From: Anaerolineae bacterium
GTDB lineage: Bacteria; Chloroflexota; Anaerolineae; Aggregatilineales; Aggregatilineaceae
Length of the DNA: 6,638 nt
Direction: 5' to 3'
Assembly: GCA_020848665.1 (NCBI GenBank)
Contig: JADLHR010000409.1
Location: 1 to 6,638 of the forward strand
Positions within the stretch are counted from its first letter, which is position 1. The number at the start of each line of letters is the position of its first letter. The position numbers and the translations under genes were made by a program. Positions 1-5,955 of this stretch are shown here, in pieces. The notes below the pieces were generated by a model that worked only from the letters and a program-made list of their open reading frames with translations, was not told where the DNA came from and did not search any database.

Positions 1-1220
1 CGTACCAGCCGCACGGCGCTCGGATAGAGCCGCAGATAGCGCACACCGAGCGTCCAGCCCAGCCAGCTATAGCCGACAATGCCGAAAGCCACGCCCCACT
101 CGATCAGCGAAGGTTGGTAGGTATTGATTGGGAAAACATCCAGCACGCCGGGCGACCAGTCCAGCGGGACGACGAAGCCGGACAGCGTCACGTTCCAGCG
201 GTTGACTACCAGCCCGGCAACCACCATCAGCGCGCCGACCATTACCAGATAGCGGTTGCGGCGCAGGCGCGGCCAGAGAAAGATGATCGCCGGCGCCAGC
301 GCACCCATCAGCACCTCGCCCCACCAAAAGGTGAAGTCATACGGTGTATTCTCGTTCAGGATCGCGATCCCGCTCGCGTGGCCCGGTACGTGGCTGTAAT
401 AGCTGACTGCCAGCCAGCTCCACAGCTTGAGATACAGGTACGCGAGGCTGGCGAACCCGACAAACCGCGCGACGCTCTGCATCACGTCTTCTGGGACCAG
501 CCGCTTCTGCATCAGCTCACCGGAGACAATCGTCACCAGCAGCGTCAGCGCCGGTCCGGCAGCGATGGCCGACAGGATGAACAGCACGGGCGCGCTGGGC
601 GAGTACCAGACCGGCCGGGCGGTCAGGATGCCGTACGTCGCGCCCAGCGACGACTGATGGACCAGCGAGATGCCCATACCGATCAGCGCAACGACCGGCA
701 TGATGTTGTGTAACACGTGCCCCAGCCGCCGCGCCAGCCGGTAACTATTCAGCGGGGTGCTCTCGACGATGATCGGCGTGAATTCCAGCGCCAGCACAGT
801 CGTGTAGAACATGACCGCGATCGTGATCTCCCACAGCACCGAATGCGGGTTCCAGTACAGCACCGGGTGATAGAAGCGGTCCGGGCGGCCAATGTCCACA
901 AACAGCGCCAGCATGGCGGACGTGTAACCCAGCAGGCCGACGAAGACCGCCGCACGAGCGATGGACGCATAGTGTTTCAGGCCGAAAACGTACACCGCAG
1001 CCGAGAGCGTAAATGCTCCCGCGCCGAGCGCGATGGACGAGAGGTCTACGACGATCCACAGGCCCCAGGGCAGGTCATCGGTCAGATTGGTGACGCGCAA
1101 GCCCTTAAGCAGCACTTGCGCACCCGACACTGCGCCGATGGCAAGCAGCGTCAGCAGAAACAGGTACCAGGCCGTCAGTTGAGGGGAGCGGCGAGCCGCC
1201 GCCAGCGCGCGATCAATCAT
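1..1220 (-). CDS. HybB/NrfD-type integral membrane quinone-interacting subunit (C-terminus cut by window edge)
   Basis: The visible 406 residues read from an ATG at 1220 with no in-frame stop before the window edge. About ten hydrophobic helices are evident (roughly residues 17-36, 52-80, 90-110, 128-148, 168-188, 210-232, 255-277, 301-316, 324-340, 372-393). Signature stretches are DDLPWGLWIVVDL (48-60), DIGRPDRFYHPVLYWNPHS (109-127) and SLVHQSSLGATYG (185-197), the conserved blocks of the HybB branch of the NrfD/PsrC superfamily. Such subunits bind menaquinone/menaquinol in the membrane, carry no heme, and pass electrons to a partner Fe-S protein. HybB is about 390 residues, so little is probably missing. 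The ATG overlaps the TGA of the Fe-S gene (ATGA), indicating translational coupling. Family membership is near certain; the electron-flow direction is not visible. Confidence 0.93.
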   Translation of the reverse strand, partial: MIDRALAAARRSPQLTAWYLFLLTLLAIGAVSGAQVLLKGLRVTNLTDDLPWGLWIVVDLSSIALGAGAFTLSAAVYVFGLKHYASIARAAVFVGLLGYTSAMLALFVDIGRPDRFYHPVLYWNPHSVLWEITIAVMFYTTVLALEFTPIIVESTPLNSYRLARRLGHVLHNIMPVVALIGMGISLVHQSSLGATYGILTARPVWYSPSAPVLFILSAIAAGPALTLLVTIVSGELMQKRLVPEDVMQSVARFVGFASLAYLYLKLWSWLAVSYYSHVPGHASGIAILNENTPYDFTFWWGEVLMGALAPAIIFLWPRLRRNRYLVMVGALMVVAGLVVNRWNVTLSGFVVPLDWSPGVLDVFPINTYQPSLIEWGVAFGIVGYSWLGWTLGVRYLRLYPSAVRLV

Positions 1221-2059
1221 ATCGCCAGGCCCTCCGGTGGGATGTAGTAGACGTTCGGCTCGGTGCCCAGGTCTTCACGCAGCCGGAAGGTCGCGGTCGA
1301 AGCAATGATCCTGGAAATCTCGCTGTCCGGATTATTCAGGTCGCCGAAGACGCGCGCCGTGACCGGGCAGATGTTGACGCAGGCTGGCGTCGCCTCGGGG
1401 TCCACGCCGGGCGTCAGGCCAGCAGCCAGCCCGGCATCGAGCCGGTGGATGCAGAAGGTGCATTTCTCGACGACGCCGCGCGGACGGCGCGCCACCTCTG
1501 GCGTGCCCCATTCCGGCGCGCGCGGATTTGGCTCGGCGCTGCGCTCTTCCCAGTTGAATGCCCGCGCGCCATACGGGCAGGCGACTTCGCAGTACCGGCA
1601 GCCGATGCACTTGTCGTAGTCCATCACGACCAACCCATCGGCGCGGCTGTAGGTCGCGCTGACCGGGCAGACCGACACGCACGGCGCGTTGTTGCAGTGC
1701 AGGCAGGGCCGCGTCATGTGAAAGATGCTGCCGGTCGGCGTCTCGTCCACGATATGCACGTTCCAGCGCATCTTATCGGTGACATCATTGGTCGCCTGGC
1801 AGGCATAGACGCAGTATTCGCAGCCGATGCACTTGCTCAGGTCGATGACCATTCCCCAGCGCGGGTGTTCCGAGCGACTGGCCGAGTACTGCTCACGGTC
1901 TACCCCACCGCCCAGGACTTTCTGAAACAGCGGATTGAGCGGATCGGCCAGCAGGGCGGCGAGCGCGACCGATGCGCCCGCTCCGACCAGCAGCGTTACA
2001 AACTCCCGCCGGGAAAGAAGCTGTTCTGTTCCATTACCGTTCGTGTTGTTCATGCTCAT
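1217..2059 (-). CDS. Tat-exported four-cluster [4Fe-4S] ferredoxin-like subunit (HybA/NrfC/DmsB family)
   Basis: A 280-residue electron-transfer subunit. A twin-arginine signal (SRREFV, R17-R18, followed by a hydrophobic stretch near 21-38) predicts export of the folded protein to the outer face of the membrane. Sixteen cysteines form four complete cluster motifs: C77-C80-C83-C87, C119-C122-C127-C131, C151-C154-C157-C161, and C200-C203 with C227-C231. The end (GTEPNVYYIPP) is typical of PsrB/DmsB-type subunits, and there is no C-terminal membrane helix of the kind HybA has. It should wire the adjacent HybB-like quinone subunit to the cytochromes encoded upstream. It overlaps the upstream cytochrome gene by 26 nt and the downstream gene by 4 nt. 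Start is uncertain: ATG 2059 is preferred, ATG 2053 and TTG 2077 are in frame, and none has a strong Shine-Dalgarno; all keep the Tat motif. Confidence 0.93.
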   Translation of the reverse strand: MSMNNTNGNGTEQLLSRREFVTLLVGAGASVALAALLADPLNPLFQKVLGGGVDREQYSASRSEHPRWGMVIDLSKCIGCEYCVYACQATNDVTDKMRWNVHIVDETPTGSIFHMTRPCLHCNNAPCVSVCPVSATYSRADGLVVMDYDKCIGCRYCEVACPYGARAFNWEERSAEPNPRAPEWGTPEVARRPRGVVEKCTFCIHRLDAGLAAGLTPGVDPEATPACVNICPVTARVFGDLNNPDSEISRIIASTATFRLREDLGTEPNVYYIPPEGLAI

Positions 2060-3191
2060 CAGGTTGCTCTTGGTCAACCACCTCTTCTTCGATGACGACA
2101 GCCTGGTGATTACGCCCCAGTTTCGGGATCAGGATCAGGGCGACAATCGCGCCAACACCCAGGCCAACGATCAGCCCCTGAATGAGCTGAATGTAGTCTA
2201 CGCCGCCGCCGGAGCCGCCGCTCTGCGCTAATTCCTGCTCCAGCGTGGCGACTTGCTGGCGCAGCGAGTCACGCTCGATCGTCAGGCTCTCGTCGCCGCC
2301 GACCAGCCTGGCCCATACACCGCTTTGCTCAAGCTCCTCGTGGCAGACGTTGCAGGCGCGCGTCTGGACCACCATGCGATGATCGGTCGGCTCGTGGCTC
2401 TCTGAGATTAACTGGACGCCAGGGTCAAGCCCCATGTGACAGCTCGCGCAGGTCACGTCATACTCGCTGTCGAGGTGCTTGGCGTGGACATAGATGTCGT
2501 CCGGCGCCTGGTGGCAGTTCTCGCACAGCGCCGTGATATCGCTGATGCGCATCTGCTGTCCATGCGGCAGGTGGCAGACCGCGCAGCCGAGCGACCCCAT
2601 ATTGGCGTGCGGGCTTTCCGCCCACTCAGCGAACGACTCGGTGTGACAGTCACCACACACGGCGGCGACGAGCGTCGGTTGATCTTCGGTGCGCGGCACA
2701 TCGTGTGCGCCATGACAGTCGACGCACGTCGCGGCCTCCAGGTTGCCCCTCGCAATCGCTTCCAGGTGAGCGCTGTCTGCGAGCAGGGTATTGTGGCAGT
2801 CGCCGCACAGTTGCGACGTTTCAATCCGGTAGGCGCGGGCGCTTTCCGGTGAGGGCGCGTTGTGCGGAAAGATGTCTTCGCCATGACAGTCGATGCAGCC
2901 CAGCGGGTTGCGGCTGTTCGCGCCATGCGCCGAGTCCGCGACCAGCGCGGGCGGTACATACAGGTTCAGGACGCTGCCATCGGCCAGCGTCATCACGCGA
3001 CCGGGCTGGCTGTGGCAGATCGCGCAGTAGCTGTTATCGACCCCGGTTTGCGCCTCTGGCTCGCCGCTGTCTTGCGCCTGCGCAACTGGCACGGCGTGGC
3101 TCAGCGCGAGCACGACGCCGATCACGATGAGCGCCGCGCCCAGACCGGCGATCAGCAGAACAAGCAGAGAATGGCGTTGGTGATGGCTCAT
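2034..3191 (-). CDS. Membrane-anchored nonaheme cytochrome c with coiled coil and acidic cytoplasmic tail
   Basis: A 385-residue protein with nine CxxCH heme sites at C56, C99, C129, C156, C179, C203, C223, C248 and C280. An N-terminal hydrophobic segment (about 8-32) ends in an AQA cleavage-like site near 39. After the last heme come a short heptad-like region (about 300-323, e.g. RDSLRQQVATLEQELAQ), a Gly/Ser linker, a membrane helix (about 336-356) and an acidic tail (EEEVVDQEQPDEHEQ). The heme domain should therefore sit outside the cytoplasmic membrane, tethered at its C-terminus. Close spacing of the CxxCH pairs and many free His suggest bis-His hemes. I chose ATG 3191 because AAGGA lies 8 nt upstream (3200-3204). 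A GTG at 3257 overlaps the upstream stop and would add 22 residues containing CHECCH, but has no Shine-Dalgarno and would bury the signal sequence. It is probably the electron-accepting or donating partner of the Fe-S/HybB-like pair encoded next. Confidence 0.92.
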   Translation of the reverse strand: MSHHQRHSLLVLLIAGLGAALIVIGVVLALSHAVPVAQAQDSGEPEAQTGVDNSYCAICHSQPGRVMTLADGSVLNLYVPPALVADSAHGANSRNPLGCIDCHGEDIFPHNAPSPESARAYRIETSQLCGDCHNTLLADSAHLEAIARGNLEAATCVDCHGAHDVPRTEDQPTLVAAVCGDCHTESFAEWAESPHANMGSLGCAVCHLPHGQQMRISDITALCENCHQAPDDIYVHAKHLDSEYDVTCASCHMGLDPGVQLISESHEPTDHRMVVQTRACNVCHEELEQSGVWARLVGGDESLTIERDSLRQQVATLEQELAQSGGSGGGVDYIQLIQGLIVGLGVGAIVALILIPKLGRNHQAVVIEEEVVDQEQPDEHEQHER

Positions 3192-3199
3192 GCCACTAT

Positions 3200-3204
3200 T
3201 CCTT
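3200..3204 (-). promoter_or_regulatory. Ribosome binding site that fixes the start of the membrane-anchored cytochrome
   Basis: On the minus strand the sequence AAGGA lies 8 nt before ATG 3191, a near-ideal Shine-Dalgarno. It favours this ATG over the in-frame GTG at 3257 and ATG at 3245, neither of which has a comparable site. Confidence 0.7.
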
Positions 3205-3253
3205 GTCGTGTCGGTATGGCAGCATTCATGGCAGTTTTCACGCATGTCCGCGC

Positions 3254-4870
3254 TCACGGATTGCCCGCGCCGTCAATCAAGCCCAGCTCACGCTCTACGC
3301 GGTCGAGCACCCTGTCGGTGTAGACGTAGTTGTGCACACCCAGGCTGCCGTCGCCCTCAACGAAGCGCAGCGCGGCGTCCACCCAGTCTGCTGCTTCGGC
3401 CGTCATAGCGGCGCGCGCTGTTTCGAGCCGCGCCTGGGTATCCGCCTGAATATCGTCGATCAGCTGCTGAAGTCCGGCGGCCCCCACCTGGTCAGCATGG
3501 CAGATCGAACAGGAGTCCTGAAGCGTCTCGACATCCAGCGCCGCGCCCGGCATAACCGGGTGGAAGGCGTGGCTGCCACGTGTGCCAGCGTCCACCGGGA
3601 CGCGCGGCATGTGGCACGTAACGCACGTTGGTCCGCCTGCCGCGACAAAATGCGCTGACGGGACGCCTTCGACCCCTTCGATCAGCGCCTCACCCTCGTA
3701 CATTTCTTTCACGGGCGCATGTATCACGCCCGTGACATCGGTGTCCTGGTGGCACTCAACGCACATTGCGTATGGCTCGGCGGACAGCATAAAGTCCAGC
3801 CCGGCTGGCGCGCCGCTCTCCGGGTGAATGACATGGCAACTGACACATTCCACGCCATGCGCTGCATTGGCGATCGTTACGGACGCTAGCGTTCCGCCGT
3901 CTTCGCTGGCTTCAGCGCCGCCTGGCACTCGCCCCCAGACGTAATCGACGCTGTGGCAAACCAGGCAGGCATCCTCGGCCCGCTCGCTGGCACGCAAGCC
4001 GTCCAACGAGGTCGCGTGGGTTGAGTTCAGCCACTCATTGAACTGCATGTACTTCTGCCGCGCGTGGCCGCTCGGCCACCAGTGCGCCTCATCGCCGGGC
4101 GGAAACAGCGTGAATCCGCCATCGGCCAGCAGGTTGTCACCGGCGACGTAATCCACCGGGTAGGGATGGCCGTCCGCCGACGCGCCCTGGCTGTGGCACG
4201 CGCCGCAGATCGCGGAATCTGGCGAGAGCACGATGCTGGCGCTGATTTCTGCGGGCGTTGCGCCGCGTGAGCGCACGACTGCCAGATGATCGCTGCCGGG
4301 GCCGTGACACGTTTCGCATTGAACGCCGTCTTCCAGCCAGGCGCCGGTCTCAACCGAGAAGCCGGTGGCGTGGCAGGCGGCGCATTGATCTTCCCAGTCA
4401 TAGGCGGGTGACGGCCACTCGCCGCCGGCCAGCGTGTACGGCTGCCACTGGCCGGTGCGCACGTTCCATTCGACCGGCAGCACCAGATATTCAGCGGGCG
4501 ATTCCTCACTCTCGGTCGCCTCGCTCTCGACGGCGAACAGGTACCGCTGAACATTGCGCCCGGTCCCGACTGCGTAGGCGATGTCGTCCGGCGTCAGCGC
4601 GCGCGGCTCGTTCTCGCCGGGAAGCTGGATGACCAGCGCGTCCGAAATCTGCGCGAAGTCGCCAACTATGGCGCCATCGTCCGCTGCGGCGGACAGAGTC
4701 AGCGCGTGACGTGATTCGAGATGGGTCGGTCCTACGTCCCGGTGGCACCCGAAGCACAGGCGCGAGCCGATGAATTCCGGCTCTGCATCATCCTGCGCGC
4801 GACTCGGCGTGGTACCATACAGGAATCCAACGCCCAGCATGATGACGACCACGAGAATGATCCGTCTCAT
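3254..4870 (-). CDS. Secreted nonaheme cytochrome c, c554/NrfA-HAO-like
   Basis: A 538-residue periplasmic protein with a clear Sec signal (MRRIILVVVIMLGVGFLYG, cleavage near SRA-QDD at 25) and nine CxxCH sites at C39, C163, C185, C222, C302, C342, C370, C416 and C454. The 120-residue gap between hemes 1 and 2 holds LPVEWN followed by CAACHATG (163-170), and GSHAFHP (432-438) follows heme 8, a layout seen in c554-type multiheme cytochromes. The helical C-terminus ends in a GVHNYVYTDRVLD block (511-523), recalling the C-terminal helices of NrfA and hydroxylamine oxidoreductase relatives. No CxxCK catalytic heme of NrfA is present, so nitrite reductase activity cannot be assigned; it may be a redox enzyme or only an electron relay. 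It is the first gene of the minus-strand operon, 62 nt before the next start. ATG 4870 is chosen for its clean signal peptide, with AAAGGA upstream at a long 12-nt spacing; ATG 4909 (551 residues) and TTG 4936 are in-frame alternatives. Confidence 0.92.
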   Translation of the reverse strand: MRRIILVVVIMLGVGFLYGTTPSRAQDDAEPEFIGSRLCFGCHRDVGPTHLESRHALTLSAAADDGAIVGDFAQISDALVIQLPGENEPRALTPDDIAYAVGTGRNVQRYLFAVESEATESEESPAEYLVLPVEWNVRTGQWQPYTLAGGEWPSPAYDWEDQCAACHATGFSVETGAWLEDGVQCETCHGPGSDHLAVVRSRGATPAEISASIVLSPDSAICGACHSQGASADGHPYPVDYVAGDNLLADGGFTLFPPGDEAHWWPSGHARQKYMQFNEWLNSTHATSLDGLRASERAEDACLVCHSVDYVWGRVPGGAEASEDGGTLASVTIANAAHGVECVSCHVIHPESGAPAGLDFMLSAEPYAMCVECHQDTDVTGVIHAPVKEMYEGEALIEGVEGVPSAHFVAAGGPTCVTCHMPRVPVDAGTRGSHAFHPVMPGAALDVETLQDSCSICHADQVGAAGLQQLIDDIQADTQARLETARAAMTAEAADWVDAALRFVEGDGSLGVHNYVYTDRVLDRVERELGLIDGAGNP

Positions 4871-4907
4871 TTGTTGAAGTCGTCCTTTCGGAATATAATC
4901 CAGCCTC

Positions 4908-4937
4908 ATGACTCGCTTCAACGCCCATTGATACAAT
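4908..4937 (+). promoter_or_regulatory. Candidate plus-strand promoter with extended -10
   Basis: ATGACT (4908-4913) and TACAAT (4932-4937) are 18 nt apart, and TACAAT is preceded by TGA, giving an extended -10 (TGATACAAT). A perfect TATAAT also occurs at 4948-4953, but its nearest -35-like sequence (TTGATA, 4928) is only 14 nt away. Either would leave a long leader, about 150-170 nt, before the start at 5113, so a promoter closer to that gene may have been missed. Confidence 0.25.
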
Positions 4938-4945
4938 GTGCGTTG

Positions 4946-4951
4946 AGTATA
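4946..4951 (-). promoter_or_regulatory. Candidate -10 element for the minus-strand cytochrome/Fe-S operon
   Basis: The minus strand reads TATACT here, five of six matches to the sigma70 -10 consensus, with no good -35 about 17 nt upstream. A start near 4939 would give a leader of about 70 nt before ATG 4870 and would place the palindrome at 4978-4991 near -45, close to where CRP/FNR-type activators act on promoters with poor -35 boxes. A rival is TTGAAG-N18-TATATT (-10 at 4892-4897), but its start point would fall inside the AAAGGA ribosome binding site. This is inference from short motifs in an AT-rich stretch. Confidence 0.3.
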
Positions 4952-4977
4952 ATAATAAAGAAACGAGCGATAGAAAA

Positions 4978-4991
4978 GTGACGGATGTCAC
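4978..4991. promoter_or_regulatory. CRP/FNR-family-like operator palindrome
   Basis: The sequence GTGACGGATGTCAC is a perfect inverted repeat with the architecture GTGA-N6-TCAC, the core of CRP-type sites (TGTGA-N6-TCACA). The outermost consensus bases differ (A and C instead of T and A). It lies between the divergent genes, so one regulator could control both. The second arm recurs as a direct repeat 15 nt on (GTCACCAGG at 4987-4995, GTCACTAGG at 5002-5010). The regulator's identity is unknown. Confidence 0.45.
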
Positions 4992-5020
4992 CAGGGCGGA
5001 AGTCACTAGGCGGCCCAGGC

Positions 5021-5044
5021 GCAGTTAATTTCAGCGACAACTGC
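5021..5044. repeat. 24-bp dyad in the divergent regulatory region
   Basis: GCAGTT at 5021-5026 is the exact reverse complement of AACTGC at 5039-5044, separated by 12 bp. It may be an operator or a weak hairpin. A six-base match within a 242-nt spacer could be chance, but it directly abuts the repeat block at 5046. Confidence 0.35.
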
Positions 5045-5045
5045 T

Positions 5046-5070
5046 AATAACCGAAATAACCAAAATAACC
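5046..5070. repeat. Three direct AATAACC repeats with 9-bp period
   Basis: AATAACC occurs at 5046-5052, 5055-5061 and 5064-5070, each separated by a two-base purine spacer (GA, then AA). Identical heptamers at constant spacing upstream of a gene are typical of arrays for regulators that bind direct repeats. The block lies 43 nt before the start codon of the monoheme gene and is probably in its leader or promoter. The function is inferred. Confidence 0.5.
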
Positions 5071-5077
5071 GAGACTA

Positions 5078-5101
5078 AGGAAATCCCGACGCCGTATCGG
5101 G
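5078..5101 (+). promoter_or_regulatory. Distant Shine-Dalgarno followed by a small leader hairpin
   Basis: AAGGA (5078-5082) is the best Shine-Dalgarno before ATG 5113 but lies 30 nt away. Between them CCCGA (5085-5089) can pair with TCGGG (5097-5101) around a 7-nt loop. Folding would remove 17 nt and bring AAGGA to a near-functional distance of about 13 nt. The alternative is initiation from a weak GCGAG at 5101-5105. A structured initiation region is possible but unproven. Confidence 0.3.
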
Positions 5102-5112
5102 CGAGATCAAGT

Positions 5113-5847
5113 ATGCGTTATCGTGCGTATCAATTGGCGCTGTGGGCCGGTTGTCTGCTGCTCCTGCTGGCGGCGGTGATGCTCGTTAAGAGCGAATCCA
5201 CCGGGTTGTCAGGGCCGAGCGATCAGCGGCTGCGTGTGCAGGAAGCGCTCGCCAATTCCGCCCCCTGCCTGACCTGTCATAGCGCCGTGGCCGGTGCGTC
5301 CAAAGTAATTCTCGACACTCGCCTGACGCACGCCTCGGTAGAGCCGGCAGCCGTTACAATCGCTGAAGTCGCCCCAATAAATTCTGCCCAGCCTAACACG
5401 AAAATTGAAAACGCGCATGTGAGCGCCAGGTGGCTGACGGTCGGCGCGCGCTTACTCGCAGTCGATGTGCGGGACCTGGGCATGTATTCCGCTGCCGTTG
5501 ACCAGTTCGTCGCAGCAACCGGGGCGCTGGGCGCGGTGAATGACCCCGCCGCGGCGGGTCAGGCGCTGCGCGCACTCGACGTGGCGTCGGCGCTCACGCT
5601 GGCGCTGGAACAGCAGGCCAACCCGGTGCGCCTGCGCGGCGCTGAGGAGTCGCCGCGCTCGGAGGCGGCTGCACGCGTGCCGGCGCTCTCTGCGCCGCTG
5701 CTGGTCGCGGCTCTTGCCGCCAGCCTGTTCGGGATTTCTCCCGCGCTGCCTATTACCCGCCGCCGCGAAGAAGCGGCGGAAGCCCGCCCGGCGCGCCTGG
5801 TCTGGGCGCTCCGGCGTCGCGGCCCTCCGATGGGGATGGCCGCATAG
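5113..5847 (+). CDS. Monoheme c-type cytochrome-like protein with membrane segments at both ends (unrecognised family)
   Basis: A 244-residue protein I cannot assign to a family. Residues 7-25 are a hydrophobic signal or anchor (ALWAGCLLLLLAAVML). A single heme site CLTCH (C52-H56) follows soon after. The middle (about 70-175) is Ala-rich and probably helical, with H73, H102 and M124 as conceivable second heme ligands. A second hydrophobic segment (about 192-213) is followed by an Arg-rich tail (RRREE, then RLVWALRRR), consistent with a cytoplasmic C-terminus. The heme would then face outward between two membrane anchors. It is transcribed away from the cytochrome/Fe-S operon across the shared 242-nt regulatory region and has its own terminator. 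The context suggests an accessory electron carrier or a redox-sensing membrane protein. ATG 5113 is supported by the signal sequence rather than by a good ribosome binding site. Confidence 0.78.
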   Translation: MRYRAYQLALWAGCLLLLLAAVMLVKSESTGLSGPSDQRLRVQEALANSAPCLTCHSAVAGASKVILDTRLTHASVEPAAVTIAEVAPINSAQPNTKIENAHVSARWLTVGARLLAVDVRDLGMYSAAVDQFVAATGALGAVNDPAAAGQALRALDVASALTLALEQQANPVRLRGAEESPRSEAAARVPALSAPLLVAALAASLFGISPALPITRRREEAAEARPARLVWALRRRGPPMGMAA

Positions 5848-5858
5848 TACCTGGTTGG

Positions 5859-5900
5859 AAAAAGGAGACTGCACCGATCGTGGGTGCACTCTCCTTTTTT
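5859..5900. terminator. Strong intrinsic terminator, probably bidirectional in form
   Basis: AAAAAGGAGA-C-TGCACC (5859-5875) pairs with GGTGCA-C-TCTCCTTTTT (5883-5899) across a 7-nt loop, with one C-C mismatch, and ends in six T residues (5895-5900). It begins 12 nt after the TAG of the monoheme gene. The run of A on the left arm gives the opposite strand the same hairpin-plus-T form. It separates the monoheme gene from the cytochrome gene starting at 5956. Confidence 0.9.
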
Positions 5901-5943
5901 CATAGTTTGAAGCGCTTTGTCAGATGCAGAACGGTTTTGTAAA

Positions 5944-5951
5944 GGGGAGGA
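5944..5951 (+). promoter_or_regulatory. Strong ribosome binding site for the c554-like cytochrome
   Basis: GGGGAGGA contains the full GGAGG core 5 nt before ATG 5956. It is the strongest Shine-Dalgarno in the window and makes the start unambiguous. I see no convincing sigma70 promoter in the 43 nt between the terminator and this site. Confidence 0.75.
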
Positions 5952-5955
5952 AAGT

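Noticed and set aside
114..713. Long plus-strand reading frame opposite the HybB-like gene (with another at 717-1247)
   Set aside because: Rich in Arg/Gln/Asp with no domain logic, and antisense to a convincing membrane protein with conserved blocks; it is a by-product of high GC codon use.
1445..2095. 216-residue plus-strand reading frame opposite the Fe-S gene
   Set aside because: Antisense to four perfectly preserved Fe-S cluster motifs; it has no ribosome binding site and no recognisable features.
2453..2959. Minus-strand alternative frame inside the second cytochrome
   Set aside because: It overlaps the nine-heme frame entirely and has an Arg/Thr-rich composition typical of a shifted frame.
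3214..3233. CHECCH taken as a possible tenth heme site
   Set aside because: The spacing does not make CxxCH (the residue four before the final His is His, not Cys), and the stretch is probably untranslated leader.
5128..5160. WAGC in the monoheme protein as a lipoprotein cleavage site
   Set aside because: The -3 position is Trp and the Cys lies at the start of the hydrophobic core rather than after it, so it does not fit a lipobox.
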